Position numbers and translations under genes: made by a program
Origin: JAGLQA01 sp023135565
GTDB lineage: Bacteria; Acidobacteriota; Aminicenantia; UBA2199
Reading direction: 5' to 3'
Assembly (NCBI GenBank): GCA_030639305.1
Contig: DAOWCY010000076.1
Coordinates: 1-29,729, forward strand
Length of the DNA: 29,729 bases
Shown here: one piece after another, positions 8,601-13,972 of the stretch
How positions within the stretch are numbered: position 1 is the stretch's first letter
Layout of the letters: every line of letters starts with the position of its first letter
The notes under the pieces: model-generated
Seen by the model: the letters and a program-made list of their open reading frames with translations, nothing else
Database searches by the model: none
Told to the model about the DNA's origin: nothing

Positions 8601-9220
8601 TGGACCGTTATTTCCGCGGCCGGGCCAGGGAGCGGAAAAAAGAGGTGCCTTTGATGCTGATCGAGAACCAGGGTTACCTGCACTATAATAAAGGTATTAT
8701 TATTATGAATGCGCTGCAGGATTATATCGGTGCGGACCGGGTTAATGCCGCCCTGGCCCGTTTTATAAAAGACACCGCTTATACGGAACCGCCTTATCCA
8801 AATTCCATAGAGTTCTTAGAGTACCTGCGCGAAGCCACGCCGGATCATCTTAAGTATATTATTACCGACATGTTCGAAACCATTACCCTTTATGAATTCA
8901 AAGCCCTCGACGCGGCATACAAAAAATTAGAAAACGGCAAATACGAGGTGACGGTGACCGTACAGGCCAAAAAACTGCGCGCCGACGAATTAGGTAAAGA
9001 AACGGAGATCCCTATCGACGATTGGCTCGATATCGGTGTCCTGGATAAAGATGGCGACGCTCTTTATTTAAAAAAGCACAAGATCGACAATGCTGAGAAG
9101 AGTTTTACTATAGTGGTTGACAGTGAGCCGGTGCAAGCGGGAATCGATCCTTTTAACAAGATGTTGGATCGCCGCCTGGAAGACAACGTTGTCAATGTTG
9201 AAGGTACGAGTGAAAACTGA
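5603..9220 (+). CDS. ABC-2 permease fused to M1-family metallopeptidase
   Basis: A 1,205-residue fusion. Residues 1-600 contain a dozen or so hydrophobic segments in two halves (about 15-275 and 335-580), each with ABC-2 permease character (for example MGNAAYRDFEDRTYTLYF near 86-104). Residues of about 640-1160 form an M1-type gluzincin domain with the zinc motif HEVAH at 948-952, third ligand Glu972 and the downstream YNKG motif that supplies the catalytic Tyr region. Nineteen residues separate HEVAH from the Glu, against 18 in classical M1 enzymes. The GxMEN exopeptidase motif is not visible; the equivalent place reads PYSEQIGF, as I recall for this fusion family in Bacteroidota and Aminicenantes. 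GGAGG lies five bases before the ATG. It pairs with the preceding ATPase. The peptidase may process what the transporter exports; this is inference. Confidence 0.9.
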   Translation: MFYEIFKFELRGRMKKISTYIYFAIFFSFSFIIMLSMGGVFKSFSASVGSGGQGNVFANAPFVIYSLINVMSHFGIIITAGMMGNAAYRDFEDRTYTLYFSYPIKKYAYICGRFAGTLVALLFVFSGTAVGALMASWMPFVMAEKFTAFRLSVYVQPFLVGVIPNIIFAGGIFYALALRVRKRLPVYVTAVGMLMGFLLAANLVGDIKNKLIAALIDPFGNIPVQTIVDYWTPAEKNTLLIPLSGNFLLNRLLWLGIGLLVMWLGTRKFKLSYLLPEKKRAAKIAVDTDSDTLKESREPAGVPVMPALQRTFSAALHRQQFFTLFKNEFLSVVKSIYFSVIVLFGVMFVFIVGMQNLGTFSGTSIYPLTYRVLEISSGTFMLFIIIILTFYSGELVWKERDKKFAQINDAMPVPNWAQFFSKLGALMLVLALLNIVILACGVMMQALKGYYNFEIGLYLKELFGIRLLDYLLFAALAIFVQVLVNNKYLGHFVMVVYYIVIDFLPNMGIEHKLFLFPESTGYMYSDMNGYGHFLGPYFLFKLYWAGFALMLVLIAYLFRVRGTDTSFKVRLKKAKKRFTRGAQLFAAAGLILFLTMGSIIFYNTNVLNDFESRWEEQERVVSYEKKYKQYENLPQPRITDVRVDVDIFPMQRGVDMRGSYVLKNKTTTPIPAIHVGISRRLTINKMAFDLPASVTAADKDMGYYIYTLKQPLNPDETIKLDFDVSYRPRGFMNSGRRTRVVYNGTFLHSYDFCPSIGYNPERELSDDDDRKNHDLKPKPRMAPVDDLKARGNTYISHDSDWVTFETVVSTVKDQVALAPGYLFKEWVEGERRFFHYKMDKKILNFFSFISARYQVQRDKWKDVDIEIYYHEGHDYNVQRMIEAIKKSLAYYTTHFSPYQHSLVRIIEFPRYASFAQSFPTTIPYSEQIGFVARIEEGDVDYPFEVTAHEVAHQWWAHQVIGGNVQGATLLSEVLAQYSTLMVARENFPEKIVRKSLRYDMDRYFRGRARERKKEVPLMLIENQGYLHYNKGIIIMNALQDYIGADRVNAALARFIKDTAYTEPPYPNSIEFLEYLREATPDHLKYIITDMFETITLYEFKALDAAYKKLENGKYEVTVTVQAKKLRADELGKETEIPIDDWLDIGVLDKDGDALYLKKHKIDNAEKSFTIVVDSEPVQAGIDPFNKMLDRRLEDNVVNVEGTSEN

Positions 9221-9226
9221 TAATCC

Positions 9227-9355
9227 TTATTTTTCTTCTAAATCTTGCGATATTTTTTCAGCAGTTTTTGAAATCCCAGGCGGCAGGAATTTCAGGGCAA
9301 CCGTGCGTTTAAGTTGCGTATCTTTAGCTTTATAGACGATTCCCATGCCGCAGTT
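9227..9355 (-). pseudogene. Ser/Thr protein kinase fragment
   Basis: Read on the minus strand, this stretch encodes GMGIVYKAKDTQLKR followed by TVALKFLPPG and about 17 further residues before TAA at 9227-9229. This is the glycine-rich ATP loop (GxGxxGxVYKA) and the catalytic-lysine strand (VALK) of a PknB-type Hanks kinase, in the form typical of Acidobacteriota-like genomes. Nothing of the kinase is visible before residue C-G-M-G or after the stop, so about 40 codons of a 270-residue domain survive. It overlaps nothing functional and lies between the M1 fusion gene and a second decayed fragment. Confidence 0.75.
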
Positions 9356-9361
9356 CGTTCT

Positions 9362-9437
9362 CTCCCAATATTCTACGTTAATGGTAACGCGGGATAATTT
9401 CCCGGAAGAGATAGTGAGAAAATCGCTGCGTTACGCT
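9362..9437 (+). pseudogene. Decayed duplicate of part of the M1 fusion gene
   Basis: About 75 bp here match 8526-8601 of the upstream gene at roughly 88-90% by eye, for example a shared GATAGTGAGAAAATCGCTGC. That part encodes the residues just after the third zinc ligand (QYSTLMVARENFPEKIVRKSLRY). No frame is maintained beyond it. It is a scrap of a second copy, either a local duplication or a remnant of a lost paralogue, abutting the kinase scrap. Confidence 0.8.
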
Positions 9438-9450
9438 ATACTCCGGTTTG

Positions 9451-9810
9451 CTACCTGGAACGTACCTTTTTCTCAGTTATAACAAATATTTTGGGCAATT
9501 CTTTTTCATCAAACCCTGCATTTTTGTCAAAAAAGTTCTCCAGGAAGAATATTATACGCTCCGGCAGCGCATTCTTTAACCTCAACAGTATAACCGGTAC
9601 TCCTATATTCGAGTAAATAAGACCAAAATCTTTGTCCAGGGTAACGATAATCTTGTTATTCATGTATGCGTACTCACCTATCCTGACATCTATTTCGCCT
9701 TCCATTATCTCTTTTACCGCTTCACATGTGAAGCCCTTTTTCCTGAAATAATCTATAACTATAACTATAGGTGAGATGTTTTCATCGAATAAATACTCAA
9801 GCTGTTTCAT
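9451..9810 (-). CDS. DUF5615-family PIN-like toxin
   Basis: A 119-residue protein with the DUF5615 (Mut7-C-like, PIN-like) pattern: FDENIS near residue 8-13, a central GEYAYMNNKIIVTLDKDFG with the acidic D-x-D-F motif, and a following hydrophobic strand VPVILLRL. These acidic residues would form the metal site of a predicted ribonuclease. Its start overlaps the end of the DUF433 gene by 14 bases, the standard antitoxin-first order for this pair. The ATG lies inside the antitoxin's last codons. The function as an RNase toxin is known for related pairs only by prediction; the family call is firm. Confidence 0.85.
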   Translation of the reverse strand: MKQLEYLFDENISPIVIVIDYFRKKGFTCEAVKEIMEGEIDVRIGEYAYMNNKIIVTLDKDFGLIYSNIGVPVILLRLKNALPERIIFFLENFFDKNAGFDEKELPKIFVITEKKVRSR

Positions 9811-10030
9811 AAAGGACCTGTCTTTCCATCATAAGAGAAGCAAATTTTATAGCTGCATTTATATCCGCCCCGGTTAAATTGGGATAAATTTCCGTAATCT
9901 TTTCTCCTTTAACACCATCCCCGACCAAATCGAGAATAATGTAAATCGGGATCCTCGTCCCTTTAAATACCGGTTTCCCTATCATTATCTCGGGATCAAC
10001 CACGATCCTGTCAAAATATGTTTTTCTCAT
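9797..10030 (-). CDS. DUF433-family antitoxin
   Basis: A 77-residue DUF433 protein. It shows the family pattern DRIVVDPEIMIGKPVFKGTRIPIYIILDLVGDG followed by a helix-turn-helix-like segment (EKITEIYPNLTGADINAAIKFA), so it can bind DNA and probably represses its own promoter. It is followed by the DUF5615 toxin with a 14-base overlap. CGGAG sits seven bases before the ATG, and a good promoter is just upstream. The pairing makes an antitoxin role likely. Confidence 0.87.
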   Translation of the reverse strand: MRKTYFDRIVVDPEIMIGKPVFKGTRIPIYIILDLVGDGVKGEKITEIYPNLTGADINAAIKFASLMMERQVLYETA

Positions 10031-10047
10031 TCTTGTGCTCCGGCTAT

Positions 10048-10076
10048 AATATAATCCTAAAAAAAGACTTTGTCAA
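10048..10076 (-). promoter_or_regulatory. Promoter of the DUF433/DUF5615 operon
   Basis: TTGACA (10071-10076), 17-bp spacer, TATATT (10048-10053), all on the minus strand. The leader to the ATG at 10030 is only about ten bases. Confidence 0.7.
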
Positions 10077-10160
10077 CCGGGTAAACAAACTTATTTTTTT
10101 TCAATCCCCCTGTACCGGGACAGCCGAAAAATTACCCAACGGCAAGTACGTGGTAGAAAA

Positions 10161-11117
10161 TTAGCGAACCAGGAGATATACCTCACTCATGCCGCCTACT
10201 GCTCCGTAATCCAGGGCGTAAACAGTTACTGTTACCTGTAAACCCTGCGGGATGTACTTTGTGATTTCCGGTTTGGGGTTTAGAGATATAGGCAAAGTTC
10301 GGGTAACAGGGCTGCCCTTATAAGTGAGAGGATCGACGTGACCCACAGAAAAAACAGTTTGTCCTTGACCGGAACTGACGATGAAAAGGAGGAAGTTATC
10401 AATGTAAATGTTAGTCCATTGGTCGGATTTTGAAGACAGGTAAACCCGGCCTCCCGGCGGCACCCGGAGATTGAACCGGGTCGATTTATTGATATGGTAG
10501 GGAGTCCGGTCCCATTGATTCGTATTTACACGAACCTCAGGAAACCGGTTGGCCTTAAATTTCGATGAATTCTGCCTGGGTACGGCATTGAAAAGTTTAA
10601 TACTCCGGGACTGCCCACTTCCGGTACTACCCCCTTGAACCAGGAAAACCCTGACCGCGATATTGCCCCGGTTATCTCGATAATCGGTATCATATACCTG
10701 GAAGAAAAGGGGCTGCCCCTTTGACAGGAAAGGCGCCGAACGGTAAATATGCGCCGGGTTGTAGCTGGAGCAGTAGATTATGCCCAGGTTGTTCTGCAGG
10801 ATTGTCATAGGCACCGGTTGGGAACGGGCGTTGAACTCGAAGCAGGAGTCATTGAGAAGGTCCCGGCCATTTTGCCGCCATTTGCCGAAGTAAATGTAAC
10901 CCTGGACTTCTACGTAATATCTACCCCCATTAGTCAAATTTATAGGCCCGATCCGGTTCCCGTTTCCCGGTATGTTTCCACTCCATATTAGAGTCTGCGC
11001 CCCCAGTGCAGCCGATAGCCAGATGAATATTAAGAGAGCCGCAAAAAACCAGGCGCGTTTTCTTTTGACATAAACAGGGAAATTGCTTTTACTTTCTATT
11101 GGTTTTTGATGTCCCAT
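10161..11117 (-). CDS. Exported protein with LecA-like domain (putative)
   Basis: A 318-residue protein with a positively charged N terminus and one hydrophobic segment (24-40), a long signal peptide or anchor ending near LGAQ. Residues of about 40-165 resemble the PA-IL/LecA galactophilic lectin fold: an opening GNIPGNGNRIGPINLTNGGRY strand pair, a cysteine-containing CFEFN segment, and QVYDTDYRDNRGNIAVRV, whose Asp/Asn cluster sits where LecA binds calcium. The remaining 150 residues are beta-rich and not recognised. GGAGG is nine bases before the ATG, and a weak promoter is suggested upstream. I see no partner gene. The lectin call is a pattern match by eye; the secreted nature is firmer. 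Confidence 0.55.
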   Translation of the reverse strand: MGHQKPIESKSNFPVYVKRKRAWFFAALLIFIWLSAALGAQTLIWSGNIPGNGNRIGPINLTNGGRYYVEVQGYIYFGKWRQNGRDLLNDSCFEFNARSQPVPMTILQNNLGIIYCSSYNPAHIYRSAPFLSKGQPLFFQVYDTDYRDNRGNIAVRVFLVQGGSTGSGQSRSIKLFNAVPRQNSSKFKANRFPEVRVNTNQWDRTPYHINKSTRFNLRVPPGGRVYLSSKSDQWTNIYIDNFLLFIVSSGQGQTVFSVGHVDPLTYKGSPVTRTLPISLNPKPEITKYIPQGLQVTVTVYALDYGAVGGMSEVYLLVR

Positions 11118-11143
11118 GATAAAAACCTCCGTATACTAAATAG

Positions 11144-11193
11144 CCATTTTTTTTTCATGTGAAAATGGTACCGGAAAAGAAAAAGAAAGTCAA
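11144..11193 (-). promoter_or_regulatory. Possible promoter and hairpin before the exported protein
   Basis: On the minus strand TTGACT (11188-11193), 17 bp, TACCAT (11165-11170). A 7-bp stem, CCATTTT with AAAATGG (11144-11150 and 11162-11168), overlaps the -10 box and could be an operator. The -10 box is only a fair match. Confidence 0.35.
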
Positions 11194-11248
11194 ATTGCCG
11201 TTGATTTGAGTGAAAAATGATAGGCAAAAAGTGAAAAAAATCCGGCTT

Positions 11249-13120
11249 TCAAACTACTTTTCCTTTTTTCTTTTTTTCAATTTTTTTTAAGACACGATTT
11301 CGCCCTTTGCCTTTAGAAACAAAATTTTCCGGGTACTCCCGGGAAAGCCGAATCACAGCATTTTCCACTATTTCTTTTTGGAGCCACTCACTGTCCTCGA
11401 TATGTCCCATCCTTATTTCCGAATCTTTTAACCGGGTGAAATGGTAGTCGAAACTGAGCACAATTCTCTCAAATAAAAATCCTTCAAAGGGGATTAAACC
11501 ATCCAGGAACGTATTCAAAATATTTCCTGTCACTTCATTTTTGTCTAACTTTAAAACGGTATCTAAAATGGTTTTCATTTGTTGAAGCTCACACTCGTTC
11601 AAAATTGTCAGCACATCCTTCTCGCCATCTACTTTTATTCTTACCTCCGGGATGCTCCAGTCCAACTCTGCTGAATGGAATTCGCAAGATAGTTTACGGC
11701 CGAAAAATATTATCCTGTTAATCACACCCATTCCTATTTTTCTTAATATAAGTATGTTTCTAAAAATACTGAAAAATAACTCAGGTTTGCCTTTCGCGCT
11801 AAAATACGCGCCATCTGGAAGCTGCATCTCCCATGTCAAGGGTTCGATATTCTCATGGGATAAAAATTCTTTTACCACGGCTTCCATGGGTATTCTACTG
11901 AAATGAAAAAAACCGAGAAGTTTATCTATTTCAGTCATGAATTGTTTGTATTCGTTCTTCAGTGATTTTAATGCGTTGGGTCTTATTTGTTGGATACGTA
12001 ATTGGGCTGTCCGGTTATCCGGATCGACGATGAAATAACTCACCGACCGTTCCATTCTGCGTGCAAAAAAGGGCGTTGGACTAACTGTCAGGTCGGTTCT
12101 TCTCTCATTCCATAAACGTGATTCCACCCACTTAAACCACACCTCGTTCCGGCCATTGTTTTTCCGGCGTTCGACAGATACAAGCACCGGCTGCGCAGCC
12201 CACCATAAAAAGACATTGGGTATTCCCTTGAGGAGTTTATCAATATTCGATTGCAGGTCTCCATGTGCATCGATCTTTGATTGCAGTGCTTTAAGGTTCT
12301 TTATTTGTAATTTTAGATCATCAAGTTTCTCGATCATCGATTGCAAATATTTAAGGTTCTTTATTTTTGATTGCTGATCTTCAAGCTCATCGATCTTTGA
12401 CTGCAGGTCTTTAAGGTTCTCTATTTGTGATTTAAGATGCTCGAGTTTCTTAATCTTTGCTTCCAGGTTTTTACTTTTTTCATTTTTTGATTTATGATCT
12501 TTACGATTCTCAATCTTTGCTATCCGTTTTTTTAGTTTCTCGATATTTGATCGCAGATATTTAAGGCTCTTTATTTTGGCTTTCCGATTTCTAAGATCCT
12601 TGATTTTTGATTGCAGGTTTTTAAATTCTTCAATTTCTGATTGCAGTTTTTCAAGTTTTTCAATTGTTTTTTCCAGCTCTTTAAGTTGTTCAGTACCGAC
12701 TATTTTGTAAAAAAAGATATGCATCCTGCCATTCCCGGCAGCATTTTCAAAACTACTTATAAACGCCTCACCTCCATCCTCCCGGTTCAATTTTTCCTGT
12801 ATCGTTATCTTTACATTATTTGGGTCTACCTCAGTGTCCTTTCCGGGTAATTGCAATAGGTTCATCAGGTATTTGGGATTATCTTGTAAAAGTTCCTTGA
12901 TAAACTCGTCTTTGGCATAGTCATCGAACAATTTCATAAAATTAGCGGCAAATTCCGGCTCATTCAATTTTTCTTTTAAAAAAATGTCCGGGGAGTCATC
13001 TCCTCTCTTAAAACCGCTGTCAGGTAACTTTTCCAACAAATCTGCCGTAAAACTCTTCGGAAAACCTTTTAAAATCTTTAAAATATGCTCTTTTTTGTTA
13101 AATTCATCACTTTTATACAT
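11249..13120 (-). CDS. Large cytoplasmic protein with decad coiled coil
   Basis: A 623-residue protein with no signal peptide or membrane segment. I place the start at 13120 (MYKSDEF), not at the upstream ATG at 13150, because AAGGGGG lies seven bases before the former and nothing precedes the latter. Residues 1-150 are mixed helical. Residues of about 150-295 are some 14 tandem 10-residue repeats of consensus I-E-K-L-K-D-L-Q-S-K with hydrophobic residues spaced 3-3-4, a decad pattern and not heptads. Residues 295-623 form an unrecognised domain with Trp-rich (FLWWAAQ, EVWFKWVESRLW) and beta-strand segments. The C-terminus is a Lys/Arg tail. An ideal promoter lies upstream and the gene stands alone. 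Function unknown; a scaffold or sensor role is only a guess. Confidence 0.8.
   Translation of the reverse strand: MYKSDEFNKKEHILKILKGFPKSFTADLLEKLPDSGFKRGDDSPDIFLKEKLNEPEFAANFMKLFDDYAKDEFIKELLQDNPKYLMNLLQLPGKDTEVDPNNVKITIQEKLNREDGGEAFISSFENAAGNGRMHIFFYKIVGTEQLKELEKTIEKLEKLQSEIEEFKNLQSKIKDLRNRKAKIKSLKYLRSNIEKLKKRIAKIENRKDHKSKNEKSKNLEAKIKKLEHLKSQIENLKDLQSKIDELEDQQSKIKNLKYLQSMIEKLDDLKLQIKNLKALQSKIDAHGDLQSNIDKLLKGIPNVFLWWAAQPVLVSVERRKNNGRNEVWFKWVESRLWNERRTDLTVSPTPFFARRMERSVSYFIVDPDNRTAQLRIQQIRPNALKSLKNEYKQFMTEIDKLLGFFHFSRIPMEAVVKEFLSHENIEPLTWEMQLPDGAYFSAKGKPELFFSIFRNILILRKIGMGVINRIIFFGRKLSCEFHSAELDWSIPEVRIKVDGEKDVLTILNECELQQMKTILDTVLKLDKNEVTGNILNTFLDGLIPFEGFLFERIVLSFDYHFTRLKDSEIRMGHIEDSEWLQKEIVENAVIRLSREYPENFVSKGKGRNRVLKKIEKKKKGKVV
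12241..12680 (-). repeat. In-gene 30/60-bp tandem repeat
   Basis: The coiled-coil part of the gene is a DNA-level tandem repeat: TTAAGGTTCT recurs at 12291, 12351 and 12411, and degenerate versions continue at exact 60-bp steps to about 12650, each 60-mer being two related 30-mers. It encodes the decads and could change copy number by slippage, always in frame. Confidence 0.85.
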
Positions 13121-13176
13121 TTTTACCCCCTTACCGAAAATATATTTCATAGTGATTCATTTTAAATCCACAAAAC

Positions 13177-13205
13177 ATTATAAAAAATAAAAAATTATTT
13201 GTCAA
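13177..13205 (-). promoter_or_regulatory. Perfect-consensus sigma-70 promoter
   Basis: TTGACA (13200-13205), 17-bp spacer, TATAAT (13177-13182) on the minus strand: both boxes and the spacing are ideal. The spacer is nearly all A and T. It drives the coiled-coil gene, and its transcript would start too close to the 13150 ATG for a ribosome site there, supporting the 13120 start. Confidence 0.85.
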
Positions 13206-13280
13206 GCAAAAAACAATGGACGCCAATTTTTTTTAATAGATATGTGATTATTTTTCAATAATCCTGGAAGTTAATTAGGG

Positions 13281-13628
13281 TTAATTCTGGACTTCGAGGG
13301 GGAGCTTATATACTTTTTGGATGGGGGTGGTGACGATACGGTTGCCGAACTCGATACACATGCCGCAAGCCGCCACGATGTCTTTTTTGATAATTTTGCC
13401 TCCCCAGGTACAGCCAGGGATCGTCAGTATCATCGGGGAAAGGCATCTTTTTTCGAACCAGCCTCCGGAGACGCGATAGTTACCGTTATCGATAACCTTG
13501 ATGTAGTATACGGAATTCCGGGTAGCAGCGACTATCAGGTCGCCGCTGCGCAGGTCGTCCTTTAGCACCTGCTTTAAATCGCTGCTGTTTTCGATAATTT
13601 TATCAAGGCTGTATCCAATTTTTTGCAT
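13281..13628 (-). CDS. Small conserved unknown protein
   Basis: A 115-residue, probably cytoplasmic protein. Residues 20-105 look like a small all-beta fold: DLRSGDLIVAATRNSVYYIKVID, GNYRVSGGWF, and a Cys-containing tail PGCTWGGKIIKKDIVAACGMCIEFGNR, with four cysteines (C62, C73, C88 and C91 approximately) that might bind a metal. I recall similar proteins of this type as hypothetical entries but cannot name a family. It has its own promoter and an AAAGGA-type ribosome site about 11 bases before the ATG. A longer frame upstream on the same strand (to 13789) is treated as spurious because the promoter lies inside it. Confidence 0.6.
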   Translation of the reverse strand: MQKIGYSLDKIIENSSDLKQVLKDDLRSGDLIVAATRNSVYYIKVIDNGNYRVSGGWFEKRCLSPMILTIPGCTWGGKIIKKDIVAACGMCIEFGNRIVTTPIQKVYKLPLEVQN

Positions 13629-13651
13629 CTTATTTTTTTTCCTTTAATATA

Positions 13652-13680
13652 ATAATATACGAAAATTAACAAAATTTCAA
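13652..13680 (-). promoter_or_regulatory. Promoter of the small unknown gene
   Basis: TTGAAA (13675-13680), 17-bp spacer, TATTAT (13652-13657), minus strand. The start point would lie about 20 bases before the ATG. Confidence 0.6.
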
Positions 13681-13972
13681 CTAATTCCCAACTTTTTTTT
13701 TCTGAGGCGGCCAAAATCAACTTCCAGCCGCCCTTTTCAACTGACCGTGCCGCGGGGTTGAAAAAACTGCCCCCTGGGGACCCCCGCAAAAACTTCTATC
13801 GAGCCTTACGACTACAATTCTTTGAAATGCTTTGCGAGGGCTGCTGCCGCGGGGCCTCCCGGGGAGGAGAATACTCGATAGCTCCCTGAGAGTTCTACGA
13901 GCACATTCCCCTCTTGAATCTTGCCGGGAGCTGGTTCCGCGGAACGAGGAATCGGGGGGTGTTATTCCCCCT
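13681..13972. other. GC-rich non-coding spacer with inverted repeat
   Basis: No convincing gene. The stretch is much richer in G and C than its flanks and contains CTATCGAG (about 13796) and CTCGATAG (about 13873), inverted with some 70 bp between them, plus GCCGCGG, CCCGGGG and CCGCGG palindromes. It resembles the R1/R2 repeat-bearing spacers elsewhere. Confidence 0.5.

Noticed and set aside
10090..10160. Short stretch resembling the NGKY part of the M1 fusion C terminus
   Set aside because: Only a few codons agree; not enough to call a fragment.
13574..13789. 71-residue minus-strand frame upstream of the small unknown gene
   Set aside because: A good promoter for the downstream gene lies inside it, and its sequence runs into the GC-rich repeat.
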